Assembly (NCBI GenBank): GCA_014529385.2
Contig: CM043971.1
Span: 95,965,882 to 96,029,881, forward strand
Origin: Adiantum capillus-veneris
Lineage: Eukaryota; Streptophyta; Polypodiopsida; Polypodiales; Pteridaceae
Direction of reading: 5' to 3'
Length of the DNA: 64,000 nucleotides
Shown: positions 54,047-64,000 of the stretch, in pieces
How the letters are laid out: each line of letters starts with the position of its first letter
Position numbering within the stretch: position 1 is the first letter of the stretch
The notes under the pieces: generated by a model
The model's database searches: none
Seen by the model: only the letters and a program-made list of their open reading frames with translations
Told to the model about the DNA's origin: nothing
Position numbers and translations under genes: made by a program

Positions 54047-54122
54047 CATAAGCCAGCAAGAAGAGCACGCTATGCAGCTCGAGTTCAAACGCAGGGCAAA
54101 AACTTTGGAACCACCCACTCAT
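53587..54122 (-). CDS. Possible first exon with (CT)n leader
   Basis: Minus-strand frame 53,835-53,587 reads MAEATTKVFPPHPPQETEPG and KKFKVVDIDFERTSLLFDDD, a plausible N-terminal exon. It lies just downstream of a CT tract (gene sense) at 54,043-53,977. A GT at about 53,652 could be the donor. A second frame over the same region is an artefact of the CT repeat (poly Ser-Leu). Confidence 0.4.
53977..54043. repeat. (AG)n microsatellite
   Basis: About 67 bp of AG on the plus strand, CT in the sense of the minus-strand gene, in its presumed 5' untranslated region. Confidence 0.95.
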
Positions 54123-54414
54123 GACACCACTACTCTCACACGGGGTGGCCCATTATGAAATTGTACAAAAAAATCTTATCGAAATACCATTATATCTATA
54201 AAAAACATAGAAATACAAACACCGTTTGCCTCCAAACTTTCCCTCCAAAAAAATTGGCTCTTTTTTTGTACCACCAACCTTTGCTTTCAGCCATGCATGT
54301 GCACCACTTTATGTGAACTAAAGGTCGGTTGCCACATTGAGGCAAAATAATAACACTCATACATCGCTTTGGTGTGTGTTACTTCTACATTGGAAAAGGG
54401 AGAAGATGACTCAT
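54044..54414. other. Unassigned, possible promoter side of the minus-strand gene
   Basis: No repeat or coding recognised. A TATA-like ttataga-type word on the minus strand near 54,190-54,200 (tatatctataaaa plus strand) could belong to a promoter, but this is weak. Confidence 0.3.
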
Positions 54415-56726
54415 TGAGCCTCAAAAAATTTCTTCAACACACCGATGGGAAGCACTTAGCTATAGGGTTTCAGAGCAAGGCATCCCCTAAAAAAACCTTC
54501 CCGGCCTAGCCAATAGGTACGTAAGGGAGAAGGGGGGCCGGGGGTGAATATGAAATAGTTGTACTTGATTCTACATCGAATATGTGAGACTTATCTTCAA
54601 GATAGGCCAATAAAATTTGCTTATTTTCTTTGTTTGATGGTGAGATGCTATTCATGTTGTTTGGTGCTCTAATACTTTTAAAAAGGATGATTCTAACCTC
54701 ATGGGAGGGTACTCTTTAGAAGCCATCATTATGAGATACACCAAGTAAGTCAAGCATACTTGGTTAATCCTACCACATGTTCATTCTTGACCAAGTAAGG
54801 TCAAGCACGTCAGATCTATGATGCAAATACTTTGCACGTGCACAAATTTTCAGAACTTGCTAGGTGCAAAGTCGTTGTGTGTGGAGTTTCTTCCCTCAAT
54901 GCAATACATAGATGCAAGATACAATGCCAAATTGAATTTAGATTAGAGAGGTGATTTTTTTAAAGCTACAATGATGTGTTGTATAATAACAATTGGGATC
55001 TTGAATAATCTCAAGTTCTATGAGCAATGCAGTTAGTGAACCCTAGGTAATTGGGAATGTGATTAAGGTGCTCACTAGATCTTGGGTGCCCAAATAATGC
55101 GATGAGAAATCCTAGGTATAAAAGTTTCTCTGTGAAATATGGACTCATATTTTAATAGAGGAAGCTTAGCACTTTGGCCATGGTGTCTCTCGTTTGCCCC
55201 TCGTCTTCTTTCCTTCATATTAGTCATCCTTGTATATGCGTTGTTTGCATTGTGCGCATGAGCATACTTGCATTACCTTCCATTCAATGTGTCAAAAATA
55301 GTAACATGAAATTTGAATTTCAATCAATATAGAAACTTTGTCAAATGCTCCAACTCAAGCTACTTTCAAAATTGATCAAAGAAAGTGCCTAGGCTTTGGT
55401 GGGGTCAAAACACTACCCCCTCTATTAATTTTCACATGTGTAATTAATATGAACCGCCAAAGTTCCAAAGAAAGAGCTACACCACATGAAGTACAGATGC
55501 AAGGATGGATGGATGGACATTGGTACCATTATGGTCATTTATTGCAAAATCCCTAACTATAGTTGTGCCAATGCAATCTTGTATAATGTGATTAAGAGTT
55601 CCAAGGGGGGGCAAAGTTGGTGGGGAGCTCATATGCATAGATGCCACATATAGTTATTGTGCATCCCTAAAGATTGGGAGCATGTACAATGCATGAAAAT
55701 AACCATAGGTATGTAAGGCAACAAAATGCTCCACAATCTTTCCAGTCCTATCTCTCTTATTTTCAATACTTATTTATGTTTGCATGTGATTAGGTTATAT
55801 CTGATAGCAATCAAATTTGAATCGCTTTGGTTGCCTCCATTGATTGCTCTCTTGTTGTTCTTAGAAATTTCATGTGTGATGTGATTAGAGATTTGAAGTG
55901 TAAACCCAGGTCTATGTGTACTTGTAGTTAGAGAGTGTATAATAGCGACTTTTTGAGTTCATGCACCATTGACAATTTGTTTTTAGGATTGATAAAGTAG
56001 AAAGTGAGGATATGCGGGCTAAAGAATGCCAATATATGGCATAGATTTCCCATTTGCATTGAGCACTCATAGAGAATTCACCTAATCTTATAGCTGGTGA
56101 TTAGCTCACAAGTTTTTAATTAGTGAGTGTTTCCAATCACTATTTAGGTTGATGATCCATGGATTCACAATTTTGTTGAATCGCTACATGTGTAGGTAGC
56201 CGCTACTCTATAAGGCTGCATGTGCAGTTGATGAATTGTGGATTGTGGATGTTTGTTCACGTTGTTTATTTAATCGCACACTAATCTTGTTTATTGTGCT
56301 AATCATTGCCCTATTGTGGGGATAATTTGGAGGGCTCACACTTGATTGCCATTAATTGCACATTGGTTCATAAGTTATTTTGGCAATTTTGATTGTATTG
56401 AGATTGACTTTTGCGTCTAGAGTATTGAGCTATTCGCATTGTTGATTGAGGGATTGATTGCACCAATTGTAAGTGTATATACCTAATTTTCAGTACATTT
56501 TATGCTTGATTATTTGTGTGTTCAAAAAATTAGTATGTATGCATAATTTATAGGATGTGTAAATGCAAATTTGGATTGTGCTTTGAGTTATCAAAGGTAA
56601 TGTCCATAAATCTAACACTTTTTGCTTGCTATTTGTGGTAGTTATGGAGTAGTTTTGGTCCCATTCTGACGGTATTTGTCTTATTTATTGTCCAAATTTA
56701 ATCAGTGATTGATCGTTTCTGAAAAT
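54415..56726. repeat. Direct repeat, copy 1 (~2.3 kb)
   Basis: Homologous over its full length to 57,654-60,018, starting tgagcctc and ending near gattgatcg. It has small indels and scattered substitutions. No conserved coding; an open frame at 55,338-55,556 differs from its counterpart in copy 2. Confidence 0.9.
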
Positions 56727-57653
56727 TAAAACTATGATGCATGTCAAAATTTGAAGCCATAGCGTAACGTACTACGTCAGAAAGAAAATATGAATACCTT
56801 GTCACAAAAACATCTGGTAAAAATAAAGAGTGACCACATGTAAGAAATCGCAATAGAGAAATAGATTAGCCTTGCTAGATCAAAGCCGTCAAATTTAAGC
56901 CAGTTGTCGATGTCGACTTCGAACATCAAAACTCACGACCGCCAAAAAAGCTTGCCAAATAGCTTTGAAAAACTATTCAAATTGACCTTGTCAATTTTGA
57001 TGAAGAAGGAGCCTTCAAGTCCAAGTGAGCAAGAAGATCTTACTCCCTAAGCTTCTTGGGACTAAATTTATGGGCTGTAAGGGCACCCACGTTTGAAACC
57101 ATGAGCCCAAGCTATGGTGGCAATGTGAGGTGATGCATGGAGAGAGAGAAAGCAATGGGGCATTCCAACCAAGGGCCGAGAGGGTGTGGTAAACGAATTT
57201 CGCTCGAAACGATAACGTGCACACACAGAGGGTAAAGAGCTCGCAATATCGTAGAGATCACTGTCGGTCCACTCCCCCCCCCCCCCCCCCAAGTGACCAT
57301 TTCCATGTTGCTTGAAAACTTTGTCTTCTTCTCCACAACTTAACACAAGCAAGTTGCCAAAGAAAGACCACGCCTTTCCTCTCCTTAAAAAAGCTGTGAT
57401 ACTAGTCTAAGGCCCTAGTCTCTAAAGCCTTTGGCCTGACAAGGATGTAGAGTAAGGTGACCCATCTTACACGAGAGGAGGTAAGGAAAGACCGCCATCA
57501 CGTGTCCTTAGGCATCCAAAAGCAATTAATTTAAGTAGGTGGCCTATATGAGGTGATTCCCACACCATGCTACCCATTACAATCAAATGCTATCTAGTAA
57601 AAACTCCATATAGTCCTGGTGCTAAAGAAGCAGGGAGGCCCAAAGTTTTATTC
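56727..57653. other. Spacer between the direct repeats (~0.93 kb)
   Basis: Unique sequence with a C run at 57,275-57,292. At 57,384-57,440 gctgtgatactag is followed by tctaaggccctag ... tttggcctgaca. That resembles the primer-site/LTR arrangement of the short-LTR element (gctctgataccag-tgtaag ... ttggcctgaca) but is shortened and mutated. Confidence 0.5.
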
Positions 57654-60018
57654 TGAGCCTCGAAAGATTTTTTCAACACACCAATGGGAAGCATAGCTAC
57701 CGGATTTCAGAGCAAGGCATCCCCTAAAAAACCCTTCGTGGCTAGCCACTAGGCACGCAAGGGAGGGGGGGGGGGAGGGGATATGAAATAGTTGTGTTTG
57801 ATTCTACATTGAATATGTGAGACTTCTCTTCAAGATAGGCCAATAGGATGTGCTTCTTTTCTTTGTTTGATGGTGTGAGGCTATTCATGTTGTTTGGTGC
57901 TCTGATACTTCTAAAAATGATGCTTCTAACCTCATGGGAGTGTACTCTTTGGAAGCCATCATTGTGAGATGCACCAAGTAAGCTTAAGCAAGTACGGTCC
58001 AGCATACTTTGTTAATCCTACCACATGTTCATTCTCCACCAAGTAAGGTCAAGCACGTTAGATCTATGATGCTAAGACTTTGCACGTGCACAAATTTTCA
58101 AAACTTGCTAGGTGCAAAGTCATTGTGTGGAGTGCTTCCCTCAATGCAATACACAGATGGAAGATACAATGCCAAATTGAATTTGGATTAGAGAGGTAAT
58201 TTTTAAGAGCTGCAAAGATGTGTTGTGTAATAACAATTAGGATCTTGAATAATCTCAAGTTCTATAAGCAATGCAGTTAGTGAACCCTAGGTAATTGGGA
58301 GTGTGATTAAGGTGCTCACTAGATCTTGGGTGCCCAAATAATGCAATGAGAAATCCTAGGTATAAAAGTTTCTCTATGAAATATCAACTCATAGTTTAAT
58401 AGAGGAAGCTTAGCACTTTGGCCATGGTGTCTCTCGTTTGCCCCTCATCTTCTTTCCTTCATATTGGTCATCATTGTATATGTGTTGTTTGCATTGTGCG
58501 CATGAGCATACTTGCCTTACCTTCCATTCAATGTGTCAAAAATAATAACATGAAATTTGAATTTCAATTAATATAGAAACTTTGTCAAATTCTCCAACTC
58601 AAGCTACTTTCAAAATTGATCAAAGAAAGTGCCTAGGCTTTGGTGTGGTCAAAACACTACCCCCCCCCCCAACTATTACTTTTCACATGTGGAATTAATA
58701 CGAACAGCCAAAGTTCCATATAAAGAGCTACACCACATGAAGTGCAAATGCAAGGATGGATGGATGGACATTGGTACCATTATGGTCATTTATTGCAAAT
58801 TCCCTAACTATAGTTGTGCCAATGCAATCTTGTATAATGTGATTAAGAGTTCCAAGGAGGGGCAAAGTCGGTGGGGAGCTCATATACATAGATGCCACAT
58901 ATAGTTATTGTGCATCCCTAAAGCTTGGGAGCATGTACAATGCATGAAAATAACCATAGGTATATAAGAAAACAAAATGCTCCACAGTCTTTCCAGTCTT
59001 ATCTCTCTTATTTTTCATACTTATTTATGTGTGCATGTGATTAGGTTATATCTAATAGCAATCAAATTTGAATCGCTCTAGTTGCCTCCATTGATTGCTC
59101 TCTTGTTGTTCTTAGAAATTTCATGTGTGATTTGATTAGAGATTTAAAGTGTAAACCCAGGTCTATGCGTACTTGTAGTTAGAGAGTGTATAATAGAGAC
59201 TTGATTAGTTCATGCACCATTGATGATTTGTCTTTAGGATTGATAACATAGAAAGTGAGGATATGCGGGTTGAAGAATGCCAATATATGGCTTAGATTTC
59301 CTATTTTCATTGAGCACTCACAAATAGTTGGTGATTAGCTCACAAATTTTTAGTGAGTGTTTCCAATCAATATTTAGGTTGATGATCCATGGATTCAAAA
59401 TTTTGTTGAATCAACATGTGTAGGTAGCCTGTACTCTATAAGGCTCAAATTTGTGTATGTGCAATTGATGAATTGTGGATTTTGGATGTTTGTGCATAAA
59501 ATTTTTTTTATCGCACTAATCTTGTTTATTGTGCTAATCATTGCCCTATTGTGGGGCTAATTTGGAGGGCTCATACTTGATTGCCATTAATTGCACATTG
59601 GTTCATGAATATATTTTGGCAATTTTTAGTGTATTGAGATTGACTATTGCATTTAGAGTGTTGAGCTATCCGCATTGTTGATTGAGGGATTGATTGCACT
59701 CTATTGCATTTAGAGTGTTGAGCTATTCGCATTGTTGATTGAGGGATTGATTGCACCAATTGTAAGTGTATATACCTAATTTTCAGTACATTTTATGCTT
59801 GATTATTGGTGTGTACAGAAAGTTAGCATGCTTGCATAATTTATTGGATGTGTAAATGCAAATTTGGACTGTCCTTTGAGTTATCATAACTAATTTCCAT
59901 AAAAGTAACTCTTTTTGCTTGCTATTTGTGGTAGTTATGGATTAGTTTGGTCCCATTTTGACGCTAATTGTCTTATTTATTGTCCAAATTTAATCGGTGA
60001 TTGATCATTTGTGAATAT
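57654..60018. repeat. Direct repeat, copy 2 (~2.36 kb)
   Basis: Second copy of 54,415-56,726. It has an extra internal 57-bp tandem duplication (59,645-59,701 and 59,702-59,758, ctattgcatttagagtgttg...) and longer G and C runs (57,763-57,780; 58,662-58,671). Confidence 0.9.
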
Positions 60019-61318
60019 TTTGATGAAATTATGGGTGCGCTTATATCTGATTGTGTGTATTTTGAAAATATTTTGTTTAGTTTGGGTAGATTTGTAGCAA
60101 TTTTTTACTAGTCATCACATAAATTACAATTAATTATCAGAGAAAAGTATTAGCATGTTGTAAAGGCAGCTTATTCTGAAATGCATATTTAACATCTTTG
60201 CGAGCATGTGCAAGCATTACAATTACTTCTTGTGTGCTTCGCCATTTTCAAAATTGATTTTGATGTATTTTGATGAGATTGAGCATTTTGACAAACGTGC
60301 TATTTTAGCTGCACAAGTGCATGTGTTGAATTTAATTTTGTTTGTTCACGACCTTATTTTCTGAATTGAGAATTTCTTTCGTAATTTTCTCGCTATGTTT
60401 GCACAATTTTTGCACTAGGAAAGCTCATATTTCGCTCTTGCATATTTCAGATGGAAAGTTAGAATATATACACACCAACCCATACAATTGCACTCTCCCA
60501 CACAACCATACAATTGTACACTATGGCTCATTTAAGTAATAACGAACTTCTCTTCTCCCTCTTTACCATGTCTTTCAATAGCAAGCCTTCACATGAAAAG
60601 TGAAGTTTCTAGTAAAAATTATGTGGGCAAAGAAAAGTCTCAAAGAAGTTTTGACACGCGAATATTGTGGGGACAGAATGATACAACCTGAGTAGTACCA
60701 TTGCATCTTCTTTACCTCAGTTTGCTCCCACTTCCCAGTGTCAAGGAGAACTGAAGAAACATCAATAAGCACTACCACTACACCTACATAGGTGCTGTTT
60801 TGATACAAAGAGCAGTAAGGATTGGCAATGGCACCTGGATGCTGCAGATGGCCTCTTCCTTTCATTGCTGGGCAAAACTTTTACGACATCAAACCCGCTA
60901 GTCATAAAGCATTCGCAACTCAACTAGCTGGCAGTCTTAGCAAGCCTTATGGAGATCAGATTACAGAACATATGCTCGCTTGCTAAATCCATCATGGCAT
61001 GGAGGTTGAGCAGCATGCTCCATCCACTTCAACTTAATGATGGAGAGCTCCTTTTAATGAGAAGCAAGGAAACTGCATCATGTGCACTGAAGAAAGCGAC
61101 ACCGCATTTTGAACAACAAAAATCATTAGCTCCATGGCAACATTTCGAGGAGATCAGAGATGATGGGCTCTAAAAGACTCGACGAGGAGTGACGAGGGAG
61201 GGGGGAAGGCAGCCACCAAAGATCCGAGACGAAAAGGGTCGATATGGCAACAGTAAGTATAAGGCAGCAACAAAGGGTGAGATGCCAGGAGATTAGAAGG
61301 GTGAAACGAAGAGCCCAA

Positions 61319-61322
<4 letters not shown>
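60019..61322. other. Unassigned, intron-like then mixed sequence
   Basis: 60,019-60,540 is AT-rich and intron-like (pyrimidine-rich, many tttt runs). 60,560-61,200 is more balanced, with a 96-codon minus-strand frame (60,865-60,575; GVVVVLIDVSSVLLDTGKWE) and a 74-codon plus-strand frame (60,949-61,173) that match nothing I know. Confidence 0.35.

Positions 61323-61384
<62 letters not shown>
61323..61384. repeat. (TC)n microsatellite
   Basis: Pure CT tract of ~62 bp, not obviously attached to an LTR. Confidence 0.95.
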
Positions 61385-61388
<4 letters not shown>

Positions 61389-62081
61389 TCATCTGTTCAC
61401 TATGTCTTAGGACAGGCTGATTAAGTGCTTATAATGTCCCAAGAGTAAACTCCTCCTTTACAATCTTGACACCCCTAAGGATGCTTAATCAACGTCAACT
61501 TGCACTGCCATATGAGCTCCGCCATAACGAGCATCCTTCTTAAAGCAGTTGGCTGCTTCATTGTATCAGTACGTTGTACATATCCTACCTTGTTCCTGTG
61601 TTGGAGATGAATGACTGCAGCATTTTCTCTTAAGTCATGTGAATAGGTCTCGTGATTTGCATGACTGCATGGGCAGTAGTTGTTAACAATGTTGTTAGAG
61701 TTTTCTGTAGGGGCAGGTGTAATCGTGGAAGACTACTACTCTAAGAGGGTATGTAACAACTTGCTGATATGGAGGCGCACAAACACACAAAAAAGAAACC
61801 CTGGCAGACGCATTCTCTTCCCCCCAACAATATTCGCAGCATAGAGACTTCTGTCATTGTTTACGCTGGGCTTAATTTTTTAGCACCAATTTTCTTAATC
61901 TTGAATTTATAGCTTTTGTGATTAAAAGCAGTTGACATGGGATTGTTTAACTACTATCTTTTTTTTTTGGAGGCCAAGCGCCTACAAAAGAGACGCTAAG
62001 CCTCACTTGTAAAGACATGGATCTAAGAGTATGTGATCGCATGGTTGTGAATTCTCTTGATCAATATAAAGGAATGTCAGG
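61385..62081. other. Nothing recognised
   Basis: No open frame with a domain, no LTR ends, no repeats other than a short T run near 61,960. Confidence 0.4.
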
Positions 62082-64000
62082 TGCAGCGGAATGGAAATGG
62101 TGAAGATCTAGGTTTTCCACTTTCCACAACTCCTTTACTTCTTTTCCTTGCGATAGTGACTGCTTTTAGCTTGAATGATGGTTCCTTTTACTTTTCCCTA
62201 AAGAGAGGGAATGAGAGAGTGTGGTAGAGATGTGTAGAGGGAAAGCGACGGAAGAGAGAGAAGAGGAGAATGTCAATGGGGTCCCAAATAACCCTCTCAA
62301 GGACCCCTCGCACCGTTGCCGATGTAGTATTTGCTTTTGATTGTGTAAATGGAATGTACACACAATGCAATACCCCAAATGCAGACTAGGGCTGAAAACG
62401 CAGACCTTGATGACAACGATAATGGGCAGTCATGGAGCACTCGAGCTGGTGAGGGAATGGCCGAGGGGAGGCTCGATGGGCTGCCAAAGTACCGGACCAC
62501 AACGGGGAGATTGCGAAGGCAAATCCAAGCTGTTTCCGGCGACGGAAAGGGGCTGAAATCTGAAAAGGCTGGCTGCTGATCTGGAAACGCTCGTCTACCA
62601 GACCCAACAAAATAAATTATAAAAAAAATAAGTTCTGCCAGGGGGTTAGTTTCTAGGTAAAACTGTCACACATCTGTCCACCCGAGAATCCGATCGACAC
62701 GGGGAATGGCTCGTTGGATTCCTCTAACCTAAAACTACATGCACGTCACACTAGATGAGAGAGGCTCCCATGGGTGATGTGGAAATGCCCAAAACACAAG
62801 GATGGTGATGATGCATCTATGTGCAAACAATGGACTGCCTCTTGGATCAACGAAGCCCTCGTTGGTTACCGGCAAACAATAACCTTTGCTGCCCCAACTC
62901 GGATGGTATGAACCGAACTGCAAATTGGATGGATGCTTGCAAAGCGAATGGCTGGATATGCAAATGCCGATGTCTACGAAGGTTATCGGCCAACCTATGC
63001 TGCCCCTACATAGGAAGATTGGCAAGAGCAACGCCGAATGGGAGATGAAGATGGATATGTTCTTTGAAATGCTCACAAACCATGGCAAGTCCTTTGTATG
63101 ATGTCTCATGAAACCACCCAGTAACTCCTCAAAGATCTCTCCTCTTAGGGCTTCGACTAGCTTTCCGTATGATGGAAGCTCTGGATGAATCCTCGTCTCT
63201 ACAACGGATATGGCTGCGAATGTAGGCTCACGATGCCTGCAAACTCCTGCAGTGGTTTCCTCGGATTGGAACCCTTCGGCTCCGGATGGATGCTAAGAAG
63301 ATGAAGATGGTGTGGACACGATGTGCGGCCAGAGATGTGTACAGATTGATGAAGATGCAACGCCTCTTCTAGAATGATGGAATTCTCCAAGCAGATGGGA
63401 GAGATGGTTGTGTGAACAATGCCAAGACTCCAAAGCTAACAGGCTGATTTGGACGGTCCCTTTCTTTGTCGTCATAGGCCAATAACATATCCTGATACTT
63501 GAAATCAACATCTTCATATTTCCAATGCATGTGTTCAATGATACAATCTGTCATGTCGAAGAAGATATGACTACAAATATCCATGCTAGGATTTCTTTAT
63601 GTTGAGGCGGTCGAACGCGCACAGCAAGTCAACTACCCTCTCGCAAGCGCACCACGACTGTAACCCCCGGTATACAGTGTTTGCATTTCCTACGCTCAAG
63701 GCGCACGGTCCTACGTACAATGGCAGGTCTTGCAGTTCCATGAGTGAGAGAAGCGTCCGTGGGCGAAACGCTACAACACACATTCAAGCACTAGAAAAAA
63801 ACAATTTTCAAAGATTAGCGGATTAATGCAAAATCTTCAAAGCTCTGATACTAATGCAGAATGAAAATGATGAAGATCTAGGTTTTACACTTTTCACAAA
63901 TCTTTTACTTCCTTTCCTTGCAATAGTGACTTCTTTTAGCTTGAATGATGGTTCCTTTTACTTTTCCCTGCTGAAGAGAGGAATGAGAGAGTGCGGTAGA
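62082..64000 (-). mobile_element. Minus-strand LTR element running off the window
   Basis: The left (3') LTR begins tgcagcggaatggaaatgg at 62,082. The right (5') LTR begins tgcagaatgaaaatgatg at 63,855, directly after a primer site. The two match for at least ~145 bp (…gatctaggtttt…tttagcttgaatgatggttc…), then the window ends. The internal ~1.5 kb has no recognised retroelement protein, so it looks like a small non-autonomous element. The inner end of the left LTR is not defined. Confidence 0.75.
63842..63853 (-). promoter_or_regulatory. Primer-binding site, initiator-Met type with one change
   Basis: The plus strand gctctgatacta (one C-to-T from gctctgatacca), one base before the LTR at 63,855. 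Confidence 0.8.

Noticed and set aside
54415-60018. Calling the 2.3-kb repeats a definite LTR pair
   Set aside because: No primer-binding site after copy 1, no flanking target duplication and no coding; left as direct repeats.
60575-60865. 96-codon minus-strand frame as a gene
   Set aside because: Single frame of ordinary length for this base composition, no recognisable family and no splice or promoter support.

Overview
The window is a repeat-rich stretch of a land-plant nuclear genome. It holds Ty3/gypsy elements of two plant lineages (a chromovirus with chromodomain, and Tat/Ogre-like elements with two RNase H domains), initiator-Met-type primer sites, a CACTA-like terminus, long CT/GA tracts and at least one multi-exon gene. 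There are no operons, rRNA, tRNA or CRISPR arrays. Many premature stops are CGA-to-TGA or TGG-to-TAG changes, as expected from cytosine deamination of silenced transposons. A non-angiosperm plant such as a fern is plausible but cannot be proved from this sequence alone.

Positions 1-47,015 are a tower of nested elements, nearly all on the minus strand. A Tat-like copy (5' remnant 35,214-36,451) was hit by a chromovirus (here 'G': 5' LTR 33,903-~35,213, gag-protease 33,889-31,702, RT-RNase H-integrase 3,865-2,007). G was hit between protease and RT by a Tat/Ogre-like element ('E/C', 3,866-31,701). E/C was split again by an element with 131-bp LTRs (5,387-10,882) and by a ~13.8-kb block (13,534-27,310). 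That block carries a plus-strand Tat-like fragment 'B', whose gag was hit by a ~230-bp MITE, which in turn was hit by the youngest element, 'A' (15,905-25,083, plus strand). At the left edge G is cut by another LTR element (LTR 1,520-2,006).

From 35,214 to 47,015 there are two further copies of the same G/E-C nest, each with a deletion that joins E/C gag in frame to G RT-RNase H. The LTRs keep the same outer flank as the original insertion, so these look like DNA-level duplications rather than new transpositions.

A and the E/C family share a protein module upstream of gag (ORF1), present twice in A and once in each E/C-type leader. In position it matches the extra ORF1 of Ogre-type Tat elements.

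Positions 40,981-54,120 hold a CACTA-like end, subterminal-type repeats, and a minus-strand multi-exon locus. Its exons encode a Cys/His zinc-finger-like domain, coiled-coil and Lys/Ala-rich segments and an FCP1-type (HAD) domain. Its introns and flanks are packed with an AGTACCAAA-type motif that is absent from the exons. Positions 54,415-60,018 are a 2.3-kb direct repeat pair around a 0.93-kb spacer. The right edge (62,082-64,000) is a third minus-strand LTR element that runs off the window.
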